Of a stretch of 64,000 bases of DNA, positions 53,113-61,171 are shown piece after piece. Below the pieces are notes generated by a model. That model ran no database searches. It was given only the letters and a program-made list of their open reading frames with translations, and was not told where the DNA came from. The DNA is taken from positions 3,968,001 through 4,032,000 of the forward strand of contig NZ_CP015418.1 of the NCBI RefSeq assembly GCF_001633165.1. The letters run 5' to 3'. This stretch comes from Rhodovulum sulfidophilum DSM 1374 (lineage in GTDB: Bacteria; Pseudomonadota; Alphaproteobacteria; Rhodobacterales; Rhodobacteraceae). The first letter of the stretch is position 1; each line of letters begins with the position of its first letter. Both the position numbers and the translations under genes were made by a program.

Positions 53113-53976
53113 ATGGCCACAGGCACGAATATCCGAACCTATTACAACGGAACCTGGCACCGGGGCGACATTCCGGTCATGTGCGCGGCCGATCACGGCG
53201 CCTGGCTGGGCACCACGGTCTTCGACGGCGCCCGCTATTTCGAAGGCATCGCCCCCGACCTTCAGGCCCATTGCGACCGGATCAACCGCTCGGCCGAGGC
53301 GCTGATGATCACCCCCACCACCGACGGTGCCGACATGGCCGAGATCGTCCGGGAGGGGCTGAAGACCTACCCCGCCGATGCCGCCGTCTATATCCGGCCG
53401 ATGTACTGGGCGCTCGAGGGCGACTCGCTGGGGGTCGCGCCGAAACCCGGCGCCACCGGCTTTGCGATCTGCCTCGAAGAGATCCCGATGGCCGCACCCG
53501 GCAGTGCAACGACGATGACGACGACCCGCTTCCGCCGCCCGACGCTGGACTGCGCCGTGGTCAATGCCAAGGCGGGCTGCCTTTATCCCAACAATGCGCG
53601 GATGCTGGCCGAGGCACGGGCCAAGGGCTTCGGCAATGCGCTGGTCGCGGATGCGCTGGGCAATGTCGCCGAGACCGCGACGGCGAATGTATTCATCGTG
53701 AAGGACGGCGAGTTCTTCACCCCGATCGCCAACGGCACCTTCCTGGCCGGGCTGACCCGCAAGCGGCATATCTCGAACCTGACCGCGGCGGGCTACAAGG
53801 TACATGAGGCGGTGCTGAGCTTCGAGGATGTGCGCCAGGCCGACGAGGTGTTCCTGTCGGGCAACATGATGAAGGTGACCCCGGTCAAGGCCTTCGACGA
53901 CGTGCAGTACCAGGCCGGCCCGCTGACCGCGAAGGTCCGCGAGATCTACTGGGACTGGGCGCATTCGGCCGCCTGA
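53113..53976 (+). CDS. Class IV (branched-chain-type) aminotransferase
   Basis: A 287-aa PLP enzyme. The N-terminal ADHGAWLGTTVFDGARYFEG is the class IV pattern. The PLP-binding lysine is the K of VVNAKAGCLYPNNARMLAEA near residue 158, followed by NALVADALGNVAETATANVFIV and the phosphate-binding FLAGLTRKRHI. The ending VFLSGNMMKVTPVKAFDD fits branched-chain aminotransferase-like proteins; D-amino-acid transaminase cannot be excluded. Start ATG at 53113; no other biosynthetic genes adjacent. Confidence 0.87.
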   Translation: MATGTNIRTYYNGTWHRGDIPVMCAADHGAWLGTTVFDGARYFEGIAPDLQAHCDRINRSAEALMITPTTDGADMAEIVREGLKTYPADAAVYIRPMYWALEGDSLGVAPKPGATGFAICLEEIPMAAPGSATTMTTTRFRRPTLDCAVVNAKAGCLYPNNARMLAEARAKGFGNALVADALGNVAETATANVFIVKDGEFFTPIANGTFLAGLTRKRHISNLTAAGYKVHEAVLSFEDVRQADEVFLSGNMMKVTPVKAFDDVQYQAGPLTAKVREIYWDWAHSAA

Positions 53977-54018
53977 GCCCGGCCCCGGCGAAAGCGTCAA
54001 ACGGAGCCGTTGCGCCAT

Positions 54019-54040
54019 GGGTATTTGAGCCAAGAAGAAG
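54019..54040 (+). repeat. 22-bp copy of the GGGTATTT...AAGAAGAAG repeat
   Basis: GGGTATTT + GA + GCCAAGAAGAAG, 42 bp past the aminotransferase stop. It matches 6434-6455, 13439-13460 and the inverted 11322-11343. A GC hairpin follows immediately. Confidence 0.6.
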
Positions 54041-54047
54041 ACCGAGG

Positions 54048-54078
54048 CGCGGGCCCGCCGACAACCGGTCGGCCCGCG
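54048..54078. terminator. Hairpin between aminotransferase and UspA genes
   Basis: Arms CGCGGGCC (54048-54055) and GGCCCGCG (54071-54078) with a loop that itself pairs CCGAC/GTCGG. Adjacent to the 22-bp repeat. It could be a terminator or part of the repeat unit. Confidence 0.45.
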
Positions 54079-54145
54079 ACAGGAGGGAGTTGCCAGCGCC
54101 GGGCCGGTCGGTCATGCTGAGGCGCGGTTCCCGGAGGAGGACCCG

Positions 54146-54601
54146 ATGCGCAAATTTCTGGTGGTGCTGGACGACAGTCGCGAATGTCTGAACGCGATGC
54201 GCTTTGCCGCGCTCCGGGCCGCAAAGACCGGCGGCGGGGTGCAGATCCTGTCGGTGATCGCGCCCGAGGAGTTCAACCACTGGATCGGGGTCGGCGACCT
54301 GATGCGCGAAGAGGCGCGCGAACGGATCGAGGCGCATTACGAGGTTTTCGCGAAATGGATGCGCGACCGGCAGGGGATCGACCCCGAACTGGTGATCCGC
54401 GAAGGCGAGGCGGTGCCCGAGATCCTCGACCAGATCCGCGAAGATCCCGAGATCGGCGTGCTGGTTCTGGGCGCGGGCACCGACAGCAAGGGGCCGGGGC
54501 CGCTGGTGACCCAGCTCGCGCGCAGCTCTGGCAGCCTGCCGATTCCGGTGACGATCGTTCCCGGCGGGCTCTCGAAGGAACGTCTTGAAGCGGTGTGCTA
54601 G
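54146..54601 (+). CDS. Universal stress protein, UspA family
   Basis: A 151-aa cytoplasmic Rossmann-like protein. It has MRKFLVVLDDSRECLNAMRFAALRA at the N-terminus and VLVLGAGTDSKGPGPLVTQL with the late PVTIVPGGLS. The ATP-binding glycine pattern of the UspFG type (G-2x-G-9x-G-S/T) is only loosely kept. GGAGGA precedes the ATG. Role: stress survival through an unknown partner. Located just upstream of the iron-sulfur gene but separated by its own promoter. Confidence 0.88.
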   Translation: MRKFLVVLDDSRECLNAMRFAALRAAKTGGGVQILSVIAPEEFNHWIGVGDLMREEARERIEAHYEVFAKWMRDRQGIDPELVIREGEAVPEILDQIREDPEIGVLVLGAGTDSKGPGPLVTQLARSSGSLPIPVTIVPGGLSKERLEAVC

Positions 54602-54630
54602 GCGAACGCTGGCCGGGCGGCGCCAAGGCT

Positions 54631-54647
54631 GTTAGAATAGCTCTAAA
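54631..54647. promoter_or_regulatory. Irr-box (iron control element)-like site upstream of the NifU-family gene
   Basis: GTTAGAATAGCTCTAAA. Compared with the iron control element of alphaproteobacteria (TTTAGAA, three bases, TTCTAAA) it differs at two positions. It directly abuts the -35 element at 54649, a place where Irr binding would block transcription. Confidence 0.55.
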
Positions 54648-54648
54648 G

Positions 54649-54677
54649 TTGACAATTTACCCGGCCGAGCGCATATC
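54649..54677 (+). promoter_or_regulatory. Candidate sigma-70 promoter of the NifU-family gene
   Basis: TTGACA at 54649-54654, a 17-bp spacer, and CATATC at 54672-54677. AAGGAA lies at 54691-54696 before the ATG at 54704. The -35 is consensus, the -10 weak. Confidence 0.5.
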
Positions 54678-54703
54678 CGAGCGCAAAGCTAAGGAATAGG
54701 CAC

Positions 54704-55270
54704 ATGTTTATCCAGACCGAATCCACACCGAACCCTGCCACCCTGAAATTCCTGCCCGGACAGGCGGTTCTGGAAGCGGGCACGGCCGACTTTCCCACCG
54801 CCGACAGCTCGGCGACATCGCCGCTCGCGACGCGGATCTTCGGCGTGGAGGGCGTGCGCGGGGTCTTCTTCGGCACCGATTTCGTGACCGTGACCAAGGC
54901 CGACGCGGTCGAATGGGACCATATCAAGCCCGCGATCCTCGGCGCGATCATGGAGCATTTCCAGTCCGGCCAGCCGGTGATGACCGGTGAGAATGCGGAT
55001 GCGGGCCATGCCGAACATGACGGTCCCGACGAAGATATCGTGCGTCAGATCAAGCAGTTGCTCGATACGCGCGTGCGTCCGGCCGTGGCCCAGGATGGCG
55101 GCGACATCACCTTCCACGGCTTCGACCGGGGGGTGGTCTATCTGCACATGCAGGGCGCCTGCGCGGGCTGTCCGTCCTCGACGCTGACCTTGAAGATGGG
55201 CATCGAGAACCTGCTGCGGCATTACATCCCCGAGGTCACCGAGGTCCGTCCGGTCGCCGACGCGATGTGA
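54704..55270 (+). CDS. NifU-family (Nfu-type) iron-sulfur cluster carrier
   Basis: A 188-aa Fe-S scaffold or carrier protein. The N-terminal Nfu domain opens MFIQTESTPNPATLKFLPGQ and includes GVEGVRGVFFGTDFVTVTK. The C-terminal NifU domain shows VRPAVAQDGGDITFHGFDRGVVYL and the cluster-binding CxxC in QGACAGCPSSTLTLKMGIEN. It delivers [4Fe-4S] clusters to apoproteins. An iron-responsive-looking site lies in its promoter. The stop shares one base with tsaB (TGATG), placing tsaB and rimI in the same unit. Confidence 0.93.
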   Translation: MFIQTESTPNPATLKFLPGQAVLEAGTADFPTADSSATSPLATRIFGVEGVRGVFFGTDFVTVTKADAVEWDHIKPAILGAIMEHFQSGQPVMTGENADAGHAEHDGPDEDIVRQIKQLLDTRVRPAVAQDGGDITFHGFDRGVVYLHMQGACAGCPSSTLTLKMGIENLLRHYIPEVTEVRPVADAM

Positions 55271-55953
55271 TGGGACGCGGTATCGCTCCGATCCTTGCCT
55301 TCGACACCTCCGGTCCTCATTGCAGCGCGGCCCTGCTTCGGGACGGCGAGATCGTCCTGAGCAGACACCTCGAGATGGCGCGTGGCCAGGCCGAGGCTCT
55401 GATGCCGCTTCTGGGCGAGGTTCTCGACGAGGCCGGCCTCGACTGGTCCGATCTGGGCGGGCTTGGTGTCGGCGTGGGTCCCGGCAATTTTACCGGCATA
55501 AGGATTTCGGTCGCCGCCGCGCGCGGGCTTGCGCTGGCGGCGGGTCTGCCCGCCATCGGGGTGTCGATGTTCCAGGTTCTGCGCCGCAGCGCCCCCGGTC
55601 CCGAAACCGATCTTCTGAGCCTCGAGGCGCCGCGCGGTCTGGCCTATGTCCAGCCGCTGCGGGCAGACAAGCTTGGCGCCGCGCGAATGATCGACCCCGA
55701 GGCCCCCCCGCCGCTGGCCGAGATCGGGGCCGAGGGCATCGCCCATGTCACGGGCTTTGCCGCCCGACGGCTCGGCACGGCATTCGGCACCGGATGGCGC
55801 GAGGCGGTGCCAGCCGAGATCGCCCCTGCGATCGCCCGGGAGGCGGCCGCGCTTCTGGGCGGAGGCGAAGTCCAGCCCCGCCCCGCCCCGCTTTACGTCC
55901 GCCCTGCCGATGCGGCGCCACCCGCCGACCCGCCACCGGCGATCCTGCCGTGA
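55270..55953 (+). CDS. tsaB: tRNA threonylcarbamoyladenosine biosynthesis protein TsaB
   Basis: A 227-aa partner of TsaD in forming t6A37 of tRNA. The ASKHA-fold signatures are ILAFDTSGPHCSAALL, LEMARGQAEALMPLLGEVL and GLGVGVGPGNFTGIRISVAAARGLA. The C-terminal part is Pro/Ala-rich. The ATG at 55270 shares one base with the previous stop; a GTG 3 bp earlier is possible. Its stop overlaps the rimI GTG start. Confidence 0.92.
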   Translation: MGRGIAPILAFDTSGPHCSAALLRDGEIVLSRHLEMARGQAEALMPLLGEVLDEAGLDWSDLGGLGVGVGPGNFTGIRISVAAARGLALAAGLPAIGVSMFQVLRRSAPGPETDLLSLEAPRGLAYVQPLRADKLGAARMIDPEAPPPLAEIGAEGIAHVTGFAARRLGTAFGTGWREAVPAEIAPAIAREAAALLGGGEVQPRPAPLYVRPADAAPPADPPPAILP

Positions 55954-56372
55954 CGCCCGCCGTACTGGCTGCGCTGCATGCCCGCTGTTTCACCACGCCC
56001 CGACCTTGGAGCGCAGCCGAATTCGAGGCCTTGCTGGCCACCCCCGGGACCTTTCTCTGCGGCGATGCGCAGGCCATGGCCCTTGGCCGGGTCGCTGCAG
56101 GGGAGGCCGAATTGCTGACCATCGCCGTCGCACCCGAATGCCAAAGGACCGGGCTGGGTCGGGCAAGGCTGGCCGCATTCGAGGCTGGGGCGCGCGCCCG
56201 CGCGGCAGAGGAGGCTTTCCTCGAGGTCGCCACCGACAATGCTGCTGCCTGCGCGCTGTACCGGGCGGCGGGCTTCGAGCTGGCCGGGTGCCGGCCCCGC
56301 TATTACACCGCCCCCGACGGTCGATGCATCGACGCCCTCGTCATGCGCAAGGCCTTGTCGTCGCAGGGGTGA
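55950..56372 (+). CDS. rimI: GNAT acetyltransferase, ribosomal protein S18 alanine N-acetyltransferase type
   Basis: A 140-aa N-acetyltransferase. Acetyl-CoA-binding motif A is LTIAVAPECQRTGLGRARLAAFE, and the C-terminal AACALYRAAGFELAGCRPRYY matches RimI. The GTG at 55950 overlaps the tsaB stop (GTGA); tsaB-rimI adjacency is widespread and supports the call. Slightly short at the N-terminus but complete in the fold. Confidence 0.86.
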   Translation: MTPAVLAALHARCFTTPRPWSAAEFEALLATPGTFLCGDAQAMALGRVAAGEAELLTIAVAPECQRTGLGRARLAAFEAGARARAAEEAFLEVATDNAAACALYRAAGFELAGCRPRYYTAPDGRCIDALVMRKALSSQG

Positions 56373-56379
56373 AATCCGG

Positions 56380-56409
56380 TTGACGCTTGCCCCGCTGCGC
56401 GGCCTTAAT
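56380..56409 (+). promoter_or_regulatory. Candidate promoter of the second BMP-type ABC operon
   Basis: TTGACG at 56380-56385, 18-bp spacer, CTTAAT at 56404-56409; about 80 bp before the binding-protein start at 56491. Confidence 0.4.
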
Positions 56410-56490
56410 CGGGCTGGGCCAATGGCCATCGCCCCCGTGCAGCCCCCGCATTGCCCTCTGGCCGACACAGCAACCGGGAGACAGCAAGAG

Positions 56491-57480
56491 ATGACGAAGA
56501 TGCAGAAGGCCATGGCGGCCGCCACCGCTCTGGCATTGACCGCCGGAAATGCGCTGGCCGATCCGGCCCTGATTTACGACGTCGGCGGCAAATACGACAA
56601 GTCCTTCAACGAGGCCGCCTTCACCGGGGCCGAGCGCTGGAAGGCCGAGACCGGCGGCAGCTATCGCGAGATCGAGCTTCAATCCGAAGCCCAGCGCGAG
56701 CAGGCCCTGCGCCGTTTCGCCGAGGCCGGGCTGAATCCGATCGCGATGACCGGCTTTGCCTTCAAGGCGGTGCTGGAAGAGGTCGCGCCCGACTATCCCG
56801 ACACGAAATTCGAGATCATCGACGAGACCGTCGAGGCCCCCAATGTCCGCTCGATTGTCTTTTCCGAACATGAGGGCAGCTATCTGGTCGGGATGATGGC
56901 CGCGATGGCGTCGGAAACGAACACCGTGGGCTTCGTCGGCGGGATGGACATCCCCTTGATCCGCAAATTCGCCTGCGGTTACGCCCAGGGCGCAAAGGCG
57001 GTCGGCGCCGATGTGACCGTGTTGCAGAACATGACCGGCACCACCGCCGATGCCTGGGCCGATCCGGTCAAGGGCAGCGAGCTTGCCCGCGCCCAGATCG
57101 GTCAGGGCGCCGACGTGATCTTTGCCGCGGCCGGCACCACCGGGCTGGGCGTGTTGCAGGCGGCGGCCGATGAGGGGATCCTCTCGATCGGGGTCGACAG
57201 CAACCAGAACCACCTGCATCCGGGCCAGGTGCTGACCTCGATGGTCAAGCGCGTCGATCTGGTCGTCTACGAGGCCTTCAGCGCCGGAACCGAGATGAAG
57301 ACGGGCAGCTTCCGCCTGGGTCTGGCCGACGATGCCGTGGGCTATGCCATGGACGACAACAACAGGGAGCTGGTGACGCCCGAGATGATCGCGGCGGTCG
57401 AGGCCGCCAAGGCAAAGATCATTTCGGGCGAGATCGCGGTGCATGACTACATGTCCGACAATACCTGCCCGGTGAACTGA
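56491..57480 (+). CDS. BMP family ABC transporter substrate-binding protein (second system)
   Basis: A 329-aa periplasmic binding protein. The signal peptide is MTKMQKAMAAATALALTAGNALA, cleaved before DPALIYD. The mature start DVGGKYDKSFNEAAFTGAERW is the classical BMP/Med motif. IVFSEHEGSYLVGMMAAMAS, GFVGGMDIPLIRKFACGYAQGAK and ADVIFAAAGTTGLGVLQAA follow. It differs clearly from the binding protein at 19132, so the two systems probably have different ligands. Nucleosides are the family's usual substrates. First gene of the operon; ATG at 56491 preceded by CAAGAG. Confidence 0.93.
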   Translation: MTKMQKAMAAATALALTAGNALADPALIYDVGGKYDKSFNEAAFTGAERWKAETGGSYREIELQSEAQREQALRRFAEAGLNPIAMTGFAFKAVLEEVAPDYPDTKFEIIDETVEAPNVRSIVFSEHEGSYLVGMMAAMASETNTVGFVGGMDIPLIRKFACGYAQGAKAVGADVTVLQNMTGTTADAWADPVKGSELARAQIGQGADVIFAAAGTTGLGVLQAAADEGILSIGVDSNQNHLHPGQVLTSMVKRVDLVVYEAFSAGTEMKTGSFRLGLADDAVGYAMDDNNRELVTPEMIAAVEAAKAKIISGEIAVHDYMSDNTCPVN

Positions 57481-57485
57481 CCGGC

Positions 57486-59048
57486 ATGGCGGAGACGTCA
57501 CTGTCCGGCGCCGATGCCGCCGTCCCGGCGCTCGAATTGCGGGGCATTTCAAAGGCGTTCGGGCCGGTGCAGGCGAACCGGGACATCTCGCTCCGGGTCC
57601 GGCGCGGCACGATCCACGGCATCATCGGCGAGAACGGCGCCGGCAAGTCGACGCTGATGTCGATCCTTTACGGCTTTTACCGCGCCGATGCGGGCGAGAT
57701 CCTGATCGGCGGTCGGCCGGTCCGGATCGCCGACAGCCAGGATGCGATCCGCGCCGGCATCGGCATGGTGTTCCAGCATTTCAAGCTGGTCGAGCCCTTC
57801 ACCGTGCTGGAGAACATCATCCTCGGCAGCGAAGAGGGGCCGCTTCTGTCGCGGTCGCTAGGCAAGGCCCGGCGCGCCCTGCGCAAGCTTGCCGCCGATT
57901 ACGGGCTGGAGGTCGATCCCGATGCGCGGATCGAGGATCTGGGCGTCGGCATGCGCCAGCGGGTCGAGATCCTGAAGGCGCTTTATCGGCAGGCCGACAT
58001 CCTGATCCTCGACGAACCGACCGGAGTGCTGACGCCGGCCGAGGCCGACCATCTTTTCCGGATATTGGAAAACCTCAAGTCCCAGGGCAAGACGATCATC
58101 CTCATCACCCACAAGCTGCGCGAGATCATGGCCGCGACCGACACGGTTTCCGTCATGCGTCGCGGGGAGATGATCGCCACCCTTGCTACATCCCAGACCA
58201 GCCCGGCCGAGCTGGCCGAGCGGATGGTCGGACGACAGGTCTTGTTGCGAACGGACAAGTCTCCGGCACGGCCGGGCAGCATCGTGCTTGAGATCGAGCG
58301 GCTTTGCGTGACCGATGCCGAAGGCGTGCGCCGCCTTTCGGACGTTTCGCTACAGCTTCGCGCTGGCGAGATCCTCGGGATTGCCGGGATCGCCGGAAAT
58401 GGCCAGTCGCATCTGCTGGAGGTGCTGGGGGGCATCCGGCCCGCGACCGGCCATATCCGGATCGACGGGAAAGAGATCGACCTTTCCGGGCCGCGCGGCG
58501 ACGCGCGCGCCCGCCGTGCGGCCGGCATCGCCCATGTCCCCGAGGACCGGCAGCGCGAGGGGCTGATCATGCCCTTCCACGCCTGGGAAGATTCGGTCTT
58601 CGGCTATCACACCGATCCCACGCTCCGGACCCGCCTGCGCCTGATGGACAATTCCCGCATCCGCGACCGCGCCGGGGCGCAGATGGCGCGGTTCGACATA
58701 CGCCCGCCCGACCCCGACCTTGCCGCGCAGAGCTTTTCCGGCGGCAATCAGCAGAAGCTGGTCCTGGCGCGCGAGATCGACCGCAATCCCGACCTGCTTC
58801 TGATCGGCCAGCCGACCCGCGGCGTCGATATCGGTGCCATCGAACTGATCCACCGGCGCATTCTCGAGCTGCGCGACGCGGGCAAGGCGGTGCTGCTGGT
58901 CAGTGTCGAGCTGGACGAGATCCTGAACCTTTCCGACCGGATCGCGGTCATCTGCGGCGGGCGGATCATGGGCGAGCGCCGGGCCGACGAAACCGACGAG
59001 ACCGAGCTGGGCATGATGATGGCCGGGCTCGGCGGACGGGCGGCCTGA
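57486..59048 (+). CDS. ABC transporter ATP-binding protein, BMP/nucleoside type (second system)
   Basis: A 520-aa double-cassette ATPase. Cassette one has Walker A GENGAGKST, signature LGVGMRQRVEI and Walker B ILILDEPTGVLTPAEA. Cassette two has the degenerate GIAGNGQSHLLEVLGG, signature SFSGGNQQKLVLAREI and LIGQPTRGVDIGA. HVPEDRQREGLIMPF lies between. It begins 6 bp after the binding-protein stop and 1 bp separates it from the first permease. Paralogue of 15520-17040. Confidence 0.94.
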   Translation: MAETSLSGADAAVPALELRGISKAFGPVQANRDISLRVRRGTIHGIIGENGAGKSTLMSILYGFYRADAGEILIGGRPVRIADSQDAIRAGIGMVFQHFKLVEPFTVLENIILGSEEGPLLSRSLGKARRALRKLAADYGLEVDPDARIEDLGVGMRQRVEILKALYRQADILILDEPTGVLTPAEADHLFRILENLKSQGKTIILITHKLREIMAATDTVSVMRRGEMIATLATSQTSPAELAERMVGRQVLLRTDKSPARPGSIVLEIERLCVTDAEGVRRLSDVSLQLRAGEILGIAGIAGNGQSHLLEVLGGIRPATGHIRIDGKEIDLSGPRGDARARRAAGIAHVPEDRQREGLIMPFHAWEDSVFGYHTDPTLRTRLRLMDNSRIRDRAGAQMARFDIRPPDPDLAAQSFSGGNQQKLVLAREIDRNPDLLLIGQPTRGVDIGAIELIHRRILELRDAGKAVLLVSVELDEILNLSDRIAVICGGRIMGERRADETDETELGMMMAGLGGRAA

Positions 59049-59049
59049 G

Positions 59050-60144
59050 ATGAGCGCGATGCCGAAATGGGCCGATCTGGTCCTGATCCCGCTGATCAGC
59101 CTCGCGATCGCGGGGCTGCTCTCGGCGCTGGTGATCCTCGGCATCGGAGAGGACCCGGTGGCCGCGGTGAAAATGATGATCTCGGGCGCGCTCGGCTCGA
59201 CCTATGGCTGGGGCTACACGCTTTATTACGCGACCAACTTCATCTTCACCGGGCTTGCGGTCGCCATCGCCTTCCATGCCGGGCTGTTCAATATCGGCGG
59301 CGAGGGGCAGGCGACGCTGGGCGGGCTTGGCGTGGCGCTGGTCTGCCTGGCGCTGCCCTGGCCGCATTGGGCGCTGGCCCTGCCCGCGGCCGCGCTGGGA
59401 GCCGCGCTGTTCGGGGCCGCCTGGGCCGCGATACCGGCCTGGCTGCAGGCCCGGCGCGGCAGCCATATCGTCATCACCACGATCATGTTCAACTTCATCG
59501 CGGCCTCGCTGCTGAATTACCTGCTGGTGAACGTCCTGCGCCCGGCGGGCGCGATGGACCCGTCGAGCGCGCGCTTCGGCGATGGCACGCATCTGCCGAC
59601 TTTGCATGAGCTTCTGGCGCCCTTCAGCATCGCCTTCTCGAAGGCCGCACCCGCCAATATCAGCTTCCTGCTGGCGCTGGCGGCCTGCCTCGCGGTGTGG
59701 CTGCTGATCTGGCGCACCCGCCTCGGCTATGAAATCCGGGCACTCGGCCATTCCGAACCGGCCGCGATCTATGCCGGCATCCACCCGCTGCGCACGGTGA
59801 TGTGGGCGATGCTGATCTCGGGCGCGCTGGCCGGGCTGATGGCCGTCAACACGGTGATGGGCGAGGCCGAGCGGCTGGTCATGAACTCGGTCGAGGGCGC
59901 GGGCTTCATCGGCATCGCGGTCGCGCTGATGGGCCGGAACCATCCCCTGGGCGTCCTTCTCGCCGCGATCCTGTTCGGCTTCCTCTATCAGGGCGGGGCC
60001 GAGCTGGCGCTCTGGACCGACATCCCGCGCGAGCTGATCGTGGTGATCCAGGCGCTGGTGATCCTGTTTACCGGCGCGCTCGACAACATGGTGCGGATGC
60101 CGCTGGAACGGCTGTTTGTCGCGCTTCGGAAAGGATCCGCGTGA
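59050..60144 (+). CDS. ABC transporter permease (second system, first subunit)
   Basis: A 364-aa membrane permease with about ten helices. The family signature is ATNFIFTGLAVAIAFHAGLFNIGGEGQ near residue 60-90. The coupling loop is GHSEPAAIYAGIHPLRT near 235, followed by VMNSVEGAGFIGIAVALMGRNHPLG. Its stop shares one base with the next start (TGATG). Confidence 0.94.
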   Translation: MSAMPKWADLVLIPLISLAIAGLLSALVILGIGEDPVAAVKMMISGALGSTYGWGYTLYYATNFIFTGLAVAIAFHAGLFNIGGEGQATLGGLGVALVCLALPWPHWALALPAAALGAALFGAAWAAIPAWLQARRGSHIVITTIMFNFIAASLLNYLLVNVLRPAGAMDPSSARFGDGTHLPTLHELLAPFSIAFSKAAPANISFLLALAACLAVWLLIWRTRLGYEIRALGHSEPAAIYAGIHPLRTVMWAMLISGALAGLMAVNTVMGEAERLVMNSVEGAGFIGIAVALMGRNHPLGVLLAAILFGFLYQGGAELALWTDIPRELIVVIQALVILFTGALDNMVRMPLERLFVALRKGSA

Positions 60145-61115
60145 TGGATTTTCCGACCCTGCTGCAGGTGCTCGATTCCACCGTCCGGCTGGCCACGCCG
60201 CTGTTGCTGGCCTGCCTCGCTGGGCTGTTTTCGGAACGCTCGGGCATCTACGACATCGGGCTCGAGGGCAAGATGCTGGCCGCGGCCTTCGGCTCGGCCG
60301 CAACCGCGGCGGTGACCGGCTCGATCTGGCTGGGGCTTCTGGCCGGGATCGGCAGCTCGATGGCCCTGGCCGGGCTCCACGGGCTCTCGGCCATCACCTT
60401 CCGGGGCAACCAGCTGATCTCGGGCGTCGCGATCAACTTCCTGGCGGCCGGGCTGACCGTGGTGCTGGCCCAGGACTGGTTCCATCAGGGCGGGCGCACG
60501 CCCACGCTGCCGGCGGGCGCGCGGTTCGAGGCCATCACCCTGCCCTTCGCCGAGACGCTGCGCCCGGTGCCGGGGCTGGGCCCGGTCTATGCCGAGCTGA
60601 TCTCGGGCCATACGCTGCTGGTCTATGTCGCCCTAGCGCTGGTGCCGGTCAGCTGGTGGGTTCTGTATCGCACCCGCTTCGGGCTGAGGCTGCGGGCCGT
60701 GGGCGAGAACCCCGAAGCGGTCGATACCGCGGGCGTCTCGGTTCCGGCCACGCGCTATGCCGCGGTCGCGATCTGCGGCGCCCTCTGCGGGCTGGCGGGC
60801 GCCTATCTGGCGACCTCTTTGCAGGCGGGGTTTTCCAGGGACATGACCGCCGGGCGGGGCTATATTGCGCTGGCCGCGCTGATCTTCGCGAAATGGCGGC
60901 CCTGGCAGGCGCTGGCGGCGACCTTCCTGTTCGGGCTTTTGCAGGCGATGGCGCTGCGCTACCAGAATATCGAGCTTGCCGGGGTCGCCTTTCCGGCGCA
61001 GGTGATGGATGCGCTGCCCTATATCCTGACCGTGGTGATCCTTGCAGGCTTCGTCGGACGCGCGATCCCTCCCCGTGCGGGCGGCGAGCCCTATGTCAAG
61101 GAGCGTAAAATCTGA
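60144..61115 (+). CDS. ABC transporter permease (second system, second subunit)
   Basis: A 323-aa permease. It opens MDFPTLLQVLDSTVRLATPLL with the signature GLFSERSGIYDIGLEGKMLAAA. VGENPEAVDTAGVSVPATRYA is the cytoplasmic coupling loop, and GGRGYIALAALIFAKWRP-like sequence (here AGRGYIALAALIFAKWRPW) follows. Last gene of the BMP-ABC-permease-permease operon, an order different from the first system, where the binding protein comes last. Confidence 0.94.
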   Translation: MDFPTLLQVLDSTVRLATPLLLACLAGLFSERSGIYDIGLEGKMLAAAFGSAATAAVTGSIWLGLLAGIGSSMALAGLHGLSAITFRGNQLISGVAINFLAAGLTVVLAQDWFHQGGRTPTLPAGARFEAITLPFAETLRPVPGLGPVYAELISGHTLLVYVALALVPVSWWVLYRTRFGLRLRAVGENPEAVDTAGVSVPATRYAAVAICGALCGLAGAYLATSLQAGFSRDMTAGRGYIALAALIFAKWRPWQALAATFLFGLLQAMALRYQNIELAGVAFPAQVMDALPYILTVVILAGFVGRAIPPRAGGEPYVKERKI

Positions 61116-61171
61116 CCCCGCCGGGCCGCGCATCCTTGCCAGGACCGGGGGAGGCGCTTTAGGGACCGGTC

